A stretch of 13,608 bases of DNA, from the NCBI GenBank assembly GCA_002315325.1, contig DCGU01000098.1, positions 1 to 13,608 of the forward strand. Reading direction: 5' to 3'. The notes under the pieces were generated by a model that did no database searches, was not told where the DNA came from, and saw nothing but the letters and a program-made list of their open reading frames with translations. How positions within the stretch are numbered: position 1 is the first letter of the stretch; every line of letters starts with the position of its first letter. This DNA is from Clostridiales bacterium UBA1770 (GTDB lineage Bacteria; Bacillota; Clostridia; Oscillospirales; CAG-272). Position numbers and translations under genes: made by a program. Positions 1 to 8,029 of the stretch are shown here, piece by piece.

Positions 1-20
1 TAGGCTTTGTCAGTGGTCTG

Positions 21-56
21 AAGGTACTGCCGTTCGTCACGGCAGTACCTTTTTTT
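21..56 (+). terminator. Rho-independent terminator of an upstream gene
   Basis: A perfect 12-bp stem (AAGGTACTGCCG at 21-32 and CGGCAGTACCTT at 40-51) encloses a 7-nt loop, and a T run continues to 56. The T run lies only on the + side, so it ends a + strand transcript whose gene lies before the window. Read on the minus strand the hairpin is followed by CAGACC rather than T residues, so it is a poor terminator for the minus-strand gene ending at 291. Confidence 0.9.
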
Positions 57-106
57 ATGCGCGTTTTTGGATCGGTACGCAGGGGCAGGAAAAACCGATG
101 CAGAAG

Positions 107-161
107 CCTCGTTCAGCCCCCGATAGCTGTACAAAAGTACTGCGAGTGGGGCTGAACGAGG
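107..161. repeat. Long intergenic hairpin, function unknown
   Basis: A perfect 14-bp inverted repeat (CCTCGTTCAGCCCC at 107-120, GGGGCTGAACGAGG at 148-161) surrounds a 27-nt centre that can extend the stem imperfectly around a GTAC-AAAA-GTAC core. No T run follows on either strand, so it is not a canonical intrinsic terminator. It lies about 130 nt beyond the stop codon of the minus-strand gene at 291 and could still end or stabilise that transcript. It could also be a dispersed repeat of this genome. The remainder of the gap, 162-290, is AT-rich and shows no gene. It holds a 9-bp inverted repeat (GGAAAAGCG at 165-173, CGCTTTTCC at 258-266) of uncertain meaning. Confidence 0.6.
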
Positions 162-290
162 GTAGGAAAAGCGCGTCTAATACCATAATTTTTTATATCC
201 ACTTTATCAATTTGTTTTCCGATAAGTGTTGCACGTAATAAAACTATAACCTTTGTACGCTTTTCCGGTCGGCGCAGTTTTTACGCCCCG

Positions 291-2276
291 TTACTCGTAG
301 TGGGTGTCAACAATACGCCCATCCACGCACATTACGCCCCCGTAAGTCAATCTGTACTCCGACGTTGAGCGATAGACGACTGTCCTGCCCCGTTCGACGA
401 TCTCGGCCGCCGTCACGCGGGCGATAAACTCATCGAAGGCTTCTTTGGAGCCGTCGGACAGTTCGTAAATCCAATACGTGTTGCGGCCGTGCTGCACCAG
501 GTCGAACGACTTATTTTTGTTTTGCAGTTTGCCCTGTGCAGACACCGCAACGGCCGGGTTAAAGGGCCGCCGTTCCAGGGGATTTTTGCCGATGACGGCG
601 ATAAAGCTCTCCCCGACGCGGCCGAAGGCATAGCGGCCGTTAATGACGACGTCGTCCATCCATTCCTCGGGGAAAAAGGTGTGCGTATAGGGCAGCATGC
701 GGAAAGGCTGCAAAACACGGCGCACAAAGGGGATACGGTATATCATCATACAAACGCTGCCGTCCGCGCAGGCATCGGGGGCAATGCCGTAGCCGCCGAA
801 ATAGGAGGGCGAGCGGTCGGCACCGAACTGACCGCCGTTATTACCGCCTTCAAACGAGCGCAGCGGGTGATTGGTATACACAACCGTCGCCTGCGGTGCA
901 CCATCGGCTTGTTTGCCGGGCAGCGTTACCGCCATCACGGTTTGTTGCGCGCCGCTGGAACCGGGGCGATAGTGCTGGGCGCAGGACAGTTTCCAATACG
1001 AGGTGCGGTGTGTGTAAACGTCGGCACGTTCCAGCGCCATACCGTTGGGAAAATACTGAAAGAAGCGCGATGCGGCGGGCATTAGCCCCAGCCGATACAA
1101 GAGCGGGCTTTCCAATGCCCGCAGCCAATACAGAAAATCGTTGCGTTCCAGGTGATTGCCGTGGAACAGGCCCAGCGTCTGGTCAATCACCTCGGGATTG
1201 GTCAGCGCCCCGGACCCCAGCTGCATCATCAGCGACCGCTCGTCACCGTCACAAAGTCCCGCCTCTGGATAGTCGCACAGGGACAGTCCAAAGGCCTTTT
1301 TCTCCTCGTGCTCCGTTTCGTGCGCCAGGTTTACGATTTCAGACGGCACCGTATAATAGGGCTCGCCGTATTCGTCACGGGCAAGCATCATGGCGGTAAA
1401 CAACCATGCCGTGTGCCCGATAAAGGACTTGGTTTTCTTGGCACTGCCCCACACGGCCTCCATCACCATTTGGGAATTGGGCTCGCTGTAGGACGTGTAG
1501 AGATTGTTGCGGGGATAGGCACGGCCGCTGGCATTGACAAACGTTCCTTCAAACGTTGTGGCGGCGTAATCGTACAAAATGACGTCGGTCATTTCTTTGG
1601 CGGCCTCGACGAGCCGCTCATCCCGCACGTAGCGGATGATCATGGCAAGGATTGCCAAATTGATGGGCTGATAATTGCCGGAATAGAATTCCGACACGTC
1701 AAACTGCTCCCGCAGGGAGAACCAGGTGCGCATGCGTGCGGCGGCTGCCTTAACGTGCTCCTGCCCGGTTTTTCCGTCAACGGCAAAAACGTCGTTCGGG
1801 TACAGCGTACCGATGAGATGCTCCGCAACGGCAAACGATAATTGGTGATTTTCCGAATAATAGCAAACCGAATCGACGCTGCTGCGTCCGCCTTCGCTCA
1901 CCACGGCTTTTTCGGCATCCGACTGCCACAGGGTGAACTTGGCCCCCAGGAACGTTTGTTTTAACAGGACCTCGATATCCGGATTGGCCTTTAAGAACGA
2001 GCCGGCCGACAGTTTAAATTTGAGCAGGAACAGCAGGCGAAAATCGAAACAATCGTACCGCGCATCCACGAAGTCCAGATACGGCTGCAAAACGGCGCGC
2101 ACAAAGTCGGGCGTCAGTTCGGCGTCCGTATACGGTATGTCCGGGTGCTTTTCGCCGGGATACTCCAGTACCCACAGGACGTTCGGCAAATCCGAGGACA
2201 ACTTTATGTCTTTGGCATGCCGCGGCGCCTTTTTTTGCAATGCCGCCGCCAGCACGTTTCCAATCCACGTAATCAT
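291..2276 (-). CDS. Probable (alpha/alpha)-toroid glycan-active protein
   Basis: A 661-residue protein with no signal peptide or membrane segment that I can see. The helical N-terminal half carries a SENHQ motif (141-145), an EF-xx-xNY stretch (196-202) and GRAYPR (251-256). The C-terminal half looks beta-rich and contains a Gly/Asn-rich stretch around residue 480. This layout, a helical toroid followed by a beta-sandwich, is reminiscent of heparinase II/III, chondroitin AC and alginate lyase-type proteins, where Asn, His, Tyr and Glu/Arg form the active site. I cannot place it in a named family, so substrate and reaction are unknown. It is the last gene of the minus-strand run that starts with a GPH transporter, which supports a role in glycan breakdown. 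It starts 102 nt after the lipoprotein gene ends. An AAAGG about 12 nt before the ATG is a weak ribosome binding site. No clear terminator follows it. Confidence 0.55.
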   Translation of the reverse strand: MITWIGNVLAAALQKKAPRHAKDIKLSSDLPNVLWVLEYPGEKHPDIPYTDAELTPDFVRAVLQPYLDFVDARYDCFDFRLLFLLKFKLSAGSFLKANPDIEVLLKQTFLGAKFTLWQSDAEKAVVSEGGRSSVDSVCYYSENHQLSFAVAEHLIGTLYPNDVFAVDGKTGQEHVKAAAARMRTWFSLREQFDVSEFYSGNYQPINLAILAMIIRYVRDERLVEAAKEMTDVILYDYAATTFEGTFVNASGRAYPRNNLYTSYSEPNSQMVMEAVWGSAKKTKSFIGHTAWLFTAMMLARDEYGEPYYTVPSEIVNLAHETEHEEKKAFGLSLCDYPEAGLCDGDERSLMMQLGSGALTNPEVIDQTLGLFHGNHLERNDFLYWLRALESPLLYRLGLMPAASRFFQYFPNGMALERADVYTHRTSYWKLSCAQHYRPGSSGAQQTVMAVTLPGKQADGAPQATVVYTNHPLRSFEGGNNGGQFGADRSPSYFGGYGIAPDACADGSVCMMIYRIPFVRRVLQPFRMLPYTHTFFPEEWMDDVVINGRYAFGRVGESFIAVIGKNPLERRPFNPAVAVSAQGKLQNKNKSFDLVQHGRNTYWIYELSDGSKEAFDEFIARVTAAEIVERGRTVVYRSTSEYRLTYGGVMCVDGRIVDTHYE

Positions 2277-2378
2277 TGTGTGTCATCGACCTTTCGATTT
2301 TTTTACGGGGAAGTGTAAATTGACCGTTACCGGTCGGATCGATTTATCTTTTGATGGATGCTTTCTCGATTTTACGAT

Positions 2379-3185
2379 TTATTGCGAAGTAACCTGTTCG
2401 TTGCCGTAGGCGGCCGTCAATTTGGCCGCCATGGTACCCAGCGTGAACATTTTTTCATACGATTGAATATTCGGCACGTCCTTCACCTTTTCGTAGGCGG
2501 CAACGCACAGGGCGTTGAACACCTCAACCGTATCACAGGCGAGCGTGATATCCGCGTAGGCAGTCCACGCGTCCTCGCCCTTCAGGTAATCGAAATCGAC
2601 GTCCGTCAGGGACAAATTGTTCTGTGCCGCAAACATGGCGACAAATTCCAGGGGATTGGTATAATCGTTAAAATCGTAATCCCTGATGCCTTCCATGGCG
2701 GCGCGTTTGTCGGCGTAGGTGCCGAACTTGTTGTTCGCACAGTAGTTGCCGATGGCGCATAGGTTATCGATAAAGCGTGCGGAATAGGTAGGGGTCTTTT
2801 CCAGCCATTTCGTATTGGCAACCCACACCCCGTGGATTTCACCGTTTTGGTAGTTGTCGATGCAAATGACGGTGACGGGCAGATCCTCGGTCAAATACTG
2901 CAGGTCGTCGACCGTGATATACGCCACGTCGATGCCCATCTTCTCGGCCGTCAGCTTTTGCAGCGTATCCCCGATGCTGTCCGAGAAATAAACGTAATGG
3001 GAGAGCGTCAACAGGCCGCGCGCCTTACCCGTGAGGTAGGTGCAAAGGCCGTCCGTCGTATTGTACACGCCGATTTTGACGTACTTGTTTTCTTTGCCGC
3101 AGGAAACCAACAGGGGAACAAGCAGAAGCAGTGCCAGAACGAGCGTCCATAAACGTACTTTTTTATTTCTGCGAACGTTTTTCAT
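2379..3185 (-). CDS. Substrate-binding-like lipoprotein (type 2 periplasmic-binding fold)
   Basis: A 268-residue secreted lipoprotein. A basic N-terminus (KNVRRNKKVR) is followed by a hydrophobic stretch and the lipobox LVSC, with Cys29 as the predicted lipidated residue. The mature part begins with a beta strand (YVKIGVYN) and later has GIDVAYITVDDLQYL. This pattern resembles NMT1/THI5-like or nitrate/sulfonate-type solute-binding proteins, although it is short for that class. The ligand is unknown. GGGAGGT lies 8 nt before the ATG, a strong ribosome binding site. The ATG overlaps the stop of the transporter gene as ATGA, so the two are probably translationally coupled. No ABC permease or ATPase is in the window, so it may act as a sensor or accessory binding protein, or use an ABC system encoded elsewhere. 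The general fold is fairly well supported and the function is not. Confidence 0.6.
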   Translation of the reverse strand: MKNVRRNKKVRLWTLVLALLLLVPLLVSCGKENKYVKIGVYNTTDGLCTYLTGKARGLLTLSHYVYFSDSIGDTLQKLTAEKMGIDVAYITVDDLQYLTEDLPVTVICIDNYQNGEIHGVWVANTKWLEKTPTYSARFIDNLCAIGNYCANNKFGTYADKRAAMEGIRDYDFNDYTNPLEFVAMFAAQNNLSLTDVDFDYLKGEDAWTAYADITLACDTVEVFNALCVAAYEKVKDVPNIQSYEKMFTLGTMAAKLTAAYGNEQVTSQ

Positions 3186-4681
3186 GCTTCTTCACCTCCC
3201 GCAGTCACCTGTGCGGCTTGATATTCTTTTTCCTTTTCGGCACGCATCTCGTACAGCTCATCCAGCATCTTTTCCTTGCGTTTGCCCGTATAGTTGTCAA
3301 GCGAGATTAAGAATGCCGGGACGAGATTGCCGACGATACCGGCGATGGTAATCAAATAGAAAATGCCTTTGAGCGTTGCCTCGGACTGCACGACGCTGAC
3401 CGTCGTGGTACCGAAGGATTTGGCGGAGACGTAGCCGATAATGGCCAAACCGGCGGGGAGCAGCAGGCTCTTCCACAACGAGCCGATACGGCTGAAGGTG
3501 GAGGAACAGGCGAAGACCATGGCCTCGCTGCGCACGGGCTCGCCGTACTTTTTCCAGGTTTTGTATTCCATGTAGTCGGTGCTGTCGGCCAACAGAATTT
3601 TGCGGGAGGAACTCATGGCGCCGTTGGGGAAACCGGCCAGACCGATGATGAGGGCAATCAGCCACAGGTGCTGATACCCGACGAGGATGAACAACACGTA
3701 CAAACATCCCGTCCACAGGTAGCCGTACATAATGATGTCACGGGAGGACAGCTTGGCGCCGATGATGGGCACCAGCGCGATACCGATATACGACAGCGTG
3801 GCGCTGATGGTACCGGCGGCCGACGCCATCCAAAATGCGTCCAGCGTTTCCAGGTAGAAATAGGCCAGACCGCTGTAGCAAACCTGACGAACGGAGTCCA
3901 CCAGGTTGGCGGCAATCAGCAGCCACATGGGGCGGTTTAAAAACAGTGCCTTGAAGTTAAGCTTGACGGGCGTTTCTTTGCGCCAGGCGGCAGCCGTCTT
4001 TTCCTGCAGGGTGAAATAGGGGATGAGCATCATGCCGAAGCCGAGCAGGCCGAAAAAGATGGCAAAGCCCAAATAGATGAACTGTTCTTTGTCCATCCAA
4101 ATGGCGACGAAGACGGGAATCAGACCGCTGGGCAGCATACCGCCCAGGGTGGAGGCGAACTGGGCAACCGTGTAGAAATTCTTGCGGTCGCTCGGGTTGG
4201 TCGTCATACGGGCGGAAATCGTCGACAGCGACATATCGTAGAAGCCGTCCGCCACGATATAAATCATATAGAAAACGAAGGTGTAAACGATACGCGCCGT
4301 CAGGCCGATATGCGGCACGACGAACAACAATATCGAAGAAATTGCCAGCGGGAACGGCGTCACCAGGGAGAACGCCTTGGCCATACTCTTGCCGCTCTTG
4401 GTTTTGCGGTCGAGAACGACGCCGGCAACGGGGTCGACGATGATGCTGGCAATCTTGGCCATGGCCTCCAAAATCAAAACCATGGAGGCGGCGATCCCCA
4501 TAAAGCGCGTTAAGAACAACGTCAGTGCGTACGCCTCGACGTCCTGCGCCATGGAATTGCCGAAAATACCGCCGGAGTACCCAAATTGTTCCTTCATGGT
4601 AAACGAGGGGTTATGGACAATTTTATCCCAGGTATTCTTGGCTTTTTGACCGAAGGTCATGCCTGTTTTTTCCCTGCTCAT
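3182..4681 (-). CDS. GPH-family (MelB-like) MFS sugar transporter
   Basis: A 499-residue, roughly 12-helix carrier of the glycoside-pentoside-hexuronide:cation symporter type. Family features include a GYSGGIFGNSMAQ start to the first helix, DP at residues 83-84, and DR-x-GK (91-98) in the first cytoplasmic loop, matching the DPxxGxxxDR...GK signature around the cation and sugar site of MelB-type proteins. It probably imports an oligosaccharide or glycoside across the cytoplasmic membrane with Na+ or H+. The reading frame is open to 4738, but I chose the ATG at 4681. It has AAAGGAGA 9 nt upstream, and the promoter at 4728-4756 should start the RNA near 4721, which excludes the 4738 ATG. It is the first gene of the minus-strand run and overlaps the lipoprotein gene by 4 nt. 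The exact sugar is unknown. The nearby GH36-like enzyme hints at an alpha-galactoside or similar. Confidence 0.88.
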   Translation of the reverse strand: MSREKTGMTFGQKAKNTWDKIVHNPSFTMKEQFGYSGGIFGNSMAQDVEAYALTLFLTRFMGIAASMVLILEAMAKIASIIVDPVAGVVLDRKTKSGKSMAKAFSLVTPFPLAISSILLFVVPHIGLTARIVYTFVFYMIYIVADGFYDMSLSTISARMTTNPSDRKNFYTVAQFASTLGGMLPSGLIPVFVAIWMDKEQFIYLGFAIFFGLLGFGMMLIPYFTLQEKTAAAWRKETPVKLNFKALFLNRPMWLLIAANLVDSVRQVCYSGLAYFYLETLDAFWMASAAGTISATLSYIGIALVPIIGAKLSSRDIIMYGYLWTGCLYVLFILVGYQHLWLIALIIGLAGFPNGAMSSSRKILLADSTDYMEYKTWKKYGEPVRSEAMVFACSSTFSRIGSLWKSLLLPAGLAIIGYVSAKSFGTTTVSVVQSEATLKGIFYLITIAGIVGNLVPAFLISLDNYTGKRKEKMLDELYEMRAEKEKEYQAAQVTAGGEEA

Positions 4682-4727
4682 TGCAAAAAATCTCCTTTGT
4701 CTGTTAAAACTCGGGTTATATGGTTTA

Positions 4728-4756
4728 ATTATATGCAAAATTTAGTAATAAAGCAA
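4728..4756 (-). promoter_or_regulatory. Sigma-A-type promoter of the transporter run
   Basis: On the minus strand TTGCTT (4756-4751) is separated by exactly 17 nt from a perfect TATAAT (4733-4728). Transcription should begin near 4721, leaving a leader of about 40 nt to the ATG at 4681. It lies back to back with the promoter at 4797-4825, so one regulator bound in this gap could control both directions. I see no obvious operator palindrome. Confidence 0.8.
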
Positions 4757-4796
4757 GAAAAGAATGGTTTTTCTTTTGTCTTTTTTGTATATTTTC

Positions 4797-4825
4797 TTGA
4801 CAAGCACAGGGACGGATAGTATGAT
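4797..4825 (+). promoter_or_regulatory. Near-consensus sigma-A promoter of the hydrolase operon
   Basis: A perfect TTGACA (4797-4802), a 17-nt spacer and TATGAT (4820-4825) form a strong promoter. Predicted initiation is near 4832, about 35 nt before the ATG of the metallophosphoesterase gene. It is the only clear promoter for the four + strand genes up to 10490. Confidence 0.85.
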
Positions 4826-4866
4826 AATGTTTAAAATCAAGGTTTTCGCAAAACGGAGGTAGAATC

Positions 4867-6153
4867 ATGCGCACACCCAATACCGATACGTCAGCCCGCC
4901 CCGCAACACGGACCAAAAAGATTCTATGTATTGCCGGCGCGGTGCTGCTTGCCGTCATTTTGATTGCCCTGTGCGTCGTCACGCTGATTTTGCCCGTCAC
5001 CTACGCGTACGACAACTCCCTTGCCGTGCACAATCCCGCCTATAACGTGGTATGCGGCACCAACGAATACGGGGTAACAACGCTGCAGAAAATCAACGGG
5101 GACGGCTTGGCCGACCCGTCGGATTTCAAGATTCTCGTTTTTACCGACGCGCACCTTGACCATCGTGAAGAAAAGGGCGACGTCACCTTCAATATGATTG
5201 TCCGCAATATTGCGGCCGAACAGCCCGACCTGGTCGTATTCACGGGGGATATCATCACCTCGTCCTTCAACCGCCGCCGTGCCAAACAGCTGGCGCAGGC
5301 CATGGAGGACCTGGGTGTGTACTGGGCACTGTGCCTTGGTAACCACGAGCACGACAATCCCTGGAGTATGACGCGGCAGGGGATGCTCAAACTGTTCGCC
5401 AAATACGGGCATTGCCTGATTGACACGTCGACGAAAAAGACGGCTGCAGGCGAGAGCGTTTGGGGATACGGCAACTATTATCTCCATTTGCTGGGCGCCG
5501 ACGGGTCCATCTCTCAAACGCTGTATTTCCTGGATACCGGTGCCGATATGTCAGCGGAAGATATGGAACTCTACGCTGATGAAATTACCGACCCGGGTCA
5601 CAACGATTACGATTATATCAAAGAAAGTCAAATTGCCTGGTACCGCGAATCTGTAGCTAAGGTTAACGAGTGCGAAGGACGTACCGTCAAATCGGTCCTG
5701 TTCACGCACATTCCACTCACCGAATACAAGACCGCCTACGATGAAATCACGGGGGAAACCGAGGCCACGCAAAACGTGCCGACGAATTACGGGCAGCCCA
5801 ACGAAAACGGCACGGAACTGCTGCTGGGGCAGCGCCGCGAGACCATCTGCTTCGGCGGTCATAACAGCGGCACGTTCAACGCGATTTTGAATGTCGGTTC
5901 GACACAGTTGGTGGTGGCCGGGCACGACCACATCAACGACTTTGCCGTGACCTACCGCGGCGTGACGCTGGCGTATTGCCAGCCGAGCGGCTACAGCAGC
6001 TACAACGTCGTCACCAAGGGATACGCCGACAAACTGACGCAGGGCTATTCCGTCCTGACTGTGGCCAATGACGGCACGTACACGTGGGAGGCACGCATCA
6101 ACGCCGACCTGTGGCCGGAACTGCAAGAGGATATTCTAAAGCTATACCAATAA
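4867..6153 (+). CDS. Membrane-anchored calcineurin-like metallophosphoesterase
   Basis: A 428-residue protein with one N-terminal transmembrane segment (about residues 18-44) after a basic tail. The catalytic domain should sit outside the cytoplasmic membrane. The full two-metal phosphoesterase motif set is present: DAH (94-96), GD (127-128), GNHEH (158-162), H281 in FTHIP, and GHDH (352-355). The GHDH-xND ending resembles the Dcr2-like subgroup of the calcineurin-like superfamily. The reaction is therefore hydrolysis of a phosphomonoester or phosphodiester. The substrate is unknown and could be a phosphorylated glycan, teichoic-acid-type polymer or nucleotide. GGAGG lies 7 nt before the ATG. 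It is the first gene of the operon and is followed after 32 nt by the GH36-like gene, which hints at removal of phosphate from a glycan before uptake, though this is inference. Confidence 0.88.
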   Translation: MRTPNTDTSARPATRTKKILCIAGAVLLAVILIALCVVTLILPVTYAYDNSLAVHNPAYNVVCGTNEYGVTTLQKINGDGLADPSDFKILVFTDAHLDHREEKGDVTFNMIVRNIAAEQPDLVVFTGDIITSSFNRRRAKQLAQAMEDLGVYWALCLGNHEHDNPWSMTRQGMLKLFAKYGHCLIDTSTKKTAAGESVWGYGNYYLHLLGADGSISQTLYFLDTGADMSAEDMELYADEITDPGHNDYDYIKESQIAWYRESVAKVNECEGRTVKSVLFTHIPLTEYKTAYDEITGETEATQNVPTNYGQPNENGTELLLGQRRETICFGGHNSGTFNAILNVGSTQLVVAGHDHINDFAVTYRGVTLAYCQPSGYSSYNVVTKGYADKLTQGYSVLTVANDGTYTWEARINADLWPELQEDILKLYQ

Positions 6154-6185
6154 AGTATAATACGTGAGAGGATGCAAGGGTACAA

Positions 6186-7985
6186 ATGAACGATAACCGT
6201 TTTTGTGTTACGGTCGGCGACCGTATTTTTACGATAAAAGCAGGCGAGACGCTGACGGACGCCGCCGTCACAATTGAAAATAACGACGCGTGCGGCGTGA
6301 AGCTGTACCGCATCACGCTGACCTACAGCGACATCTCGCAGCCGACGCCGACGCGCATCGACTGGTGTGAGCCCACGACGGGACTGTTGGCCTATTGGTC
6401 ACCGAGTTGCGGGCGCGATTCCTGCATTCCGCAGGGTTGGTACCCGCACGAGCAGAACGCCTGCATGCCGGACGGTCTGCCGCTGTGCACGCTGTATGAG
6501 CTCGGCGGCAAAAACTACCGCACCTTTGCCCTGTCCGAGATGGACAGGCAGACCCGCATTGTCACTATGCTGCGCAACGACCCGCAAAACGACGACCTGC
6601 AAATGGAAGTCCACGTGTTCGAACAGGTGCCGCCCGCCGAAAATACTTTTTCCTTCACGCTGCGCATTGACGAAACGGACCGCCCGATGACGGATACCAT
6701 CGGGGACGCCTCGCTGTGGCTGCAATCGCTGTGCCCCCATCCCGCTTTCCCCATGGGCACGGGCAAGCGCCCGCCTTTTGACAACGATTTTGTCGGCGAC
6801 ATGCCGCTGTTCTCCTCCTGGTACGCCTGCTTCCAAAATCCCCTGCAGAGCGACCTGGAAAAAGAATTGCCGCTGGCACGCGCCCTCGGTTTTAAAAGTA
6901 TGATTATCGACGACGGCTGGTCCTACGACGGCCGCGGCACGGGCGGCTATCACCTGTGCGGCTCGTGGCAGGTGGTCAAGTCCAAGTTCCCGGATATGCG
7001 CGCCTTTGTCGAAAAGGCACACGAAAACGGCATCGGCGTGGCCTTTTGGTTCCCCTTCCCCTACGTCGGTTCACGGGACAGTCACTACGAACAATTCAAA
7101 GACAAACTGCTGGGCGAAGAAGGCGGTGCAGGGCTTCTCGACCCCCGTTTCCCCGACGTGCGCGACTTCATCATTCACAGTTTTGTCGACGTCGTCAAGG
7201 CCTACAATCTGGACGGTCTGAAACTGGATTTCCTGTCCAGCTTTAACCACCCGACCGTTCCGGCCCGCCCGGGATGCGACTGCACCGATTTGTACGACGG
7301 CATCCGGGCCCTTTTGCGTGATTTGGATACGACGCTTAAAACCATTGTGCCGCACGGCATGCTGGAGTACCGTATGAACTATATTTCCCCTTACGTCGTC
7401 TCCCATTGCAATATGCTGCGCGCCCCCGACTGTGCCAACGATTTTGTGACCAACCGCATCAACACCATCGCCCTGCGCCTGTTGCGCTACCCGCTGGCCG
7501 TCCACGCCGATATGCTGCTGTGGAAGCAGTACGAAACGCCGGGCAACGTGGCGGTTATGCTGCAGAACGTACTGTTCAGCGTACCCCAGGTTTCCGTCCT
7601 GTTCCAAAACGTCGACCCTGTGCAATTGCCCGCCGTGAAAAACTTCCTGTCCTATTGGACGGATCACCGCGATCTTTTGCTCTACGCCCCCCTGCACGTC
7701 GAACATCCCGAGGCCAACTACACCAAGGTGTGGGTGCAGGATGACGACCTGACCATCGCCGCCCTCTATACCGACACCTCGTTCCGCTTTACGGCACAAA
7801 TGAAAACGGCCGACGTCTTTGCGGCCAATGACAGCGGCGCCCTGTTCCTGGATACGGTGCTGCCCGTCAGCGTGACGACGTACGACTGTACCGGCGCGGT
7901 ACAATACGAACAGACCGTGTCGGCCGGCGTCACGAAACTGTCCGTCACGCCCGGTGCCAGCGTGCATATCGAACGCGCAAAATAA
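6186..7985 (+). CDS. GH36-like (clan GH-D) alpha-galactosidase-type hydrolase
   Basis: A 599-residue cytoplasmic protein (no signal peptide) with the three-part layout of GH36-type enzymes: an N-terminal beta-sandwich (about 1-190), a TIM barrel (about 200-490) and a C-terminal beta domain. Barrel motifs visible are IIDDGW (240-245), WQ...FPDM (261-271), GIGVAFWFPFP (282-292), LDPRFPDVRDF (318-328) and GLKLDF (344-349). Asp348 is the expected nucleophile, at the position of the KWD Asp in known alpha-galactosidases, and Asp415 in RAPDCANDF is the likely acid/base. The KLDF motif and RAPDCANDF loop differ from textbook alpha-galactosidases, so specificity could be another alpha-glycoside. AAGGG lies 5 nt before the ATG. 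It sits 32 nt after the phosphoesterase gene and 44 nt before the next gene in one operon. Confidence 0.82.
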   Translation: MNDNRFCVTVGDRIFTIKAGETLTDAAVTIENNDACGVKLYRITLTYSDISQPTPTRIDWCEPTTGLLAYWSPSCGRDSCIPQGWYPHEQNACMPDGLPLCTLYELGGKNYRTFALSEMDRQTRIVTMLRNDPQNDDLQMEVHVFEQVPPAENTFSFTLRIDETDRPMTDTIGDASLWLQSLCPHPAFPMGTGKRPPFDNDFVGDMPLFSSWYACFQNPLQSDLEKELPLARALGFKSMIIDDGWSYDGRGTGGYHLCGSWQVVKSKFPDMRAFVEKAHENGIGVAFWFPFPYVGSRDSHYEQFKDKLLGEEGGAGLLDPRFPDVRDFIIHSFVDVVKAYNLDGLKLDFLSSFNHPTVPARPGCDCTDLYDGIRALLRDLDTTLKTIVPHGMLEYRMNYISPYVVSHCNMLRAPDCANDFVTNRINTIALRLLRYPLAVHADMLLWKQYETPGNVAVMLQNVLFSVPQVSVLFQNVDPVQLPAVKNFLSYWTDHRDLLLYAPLHVEHPEANYTKVWVQDDDLTIAALYTDTSFRFTAQMKTADVFAANDSGALFLDTVLPVSVTTYDCTGAVQYEQTVSAGVTKLSVTPGASVHIERAK

Positions 7986-8029
7986 TCAATATACCGACCC
8001 AAAATACGAAAATGAAAGAAGAATCAATC

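Noticed and set aside
165..266. 9-bp inverted repeat bounding an AT-rich 84-bp stretch, considered as a miniature transposable element
   Set aside because: The repeats are short, no target-site duplication is visible, and repeats of this length arise by chance at this spacing across a window of this size.
2322..2335. GACCG-TTAC-CGGTC palindrome between the lipoprotein and toroid genes, considered as an operator or terminator
   Set aside because: Only a 5-bp stem, no T run, and no matching copy near the promoters.
7071..7967. A 298-codon minus-strand frame inside the GH36-like gene
   Set aside because: The sense frame carries the full set of barrel motifs. The antisense frame shows none and no translation signal.
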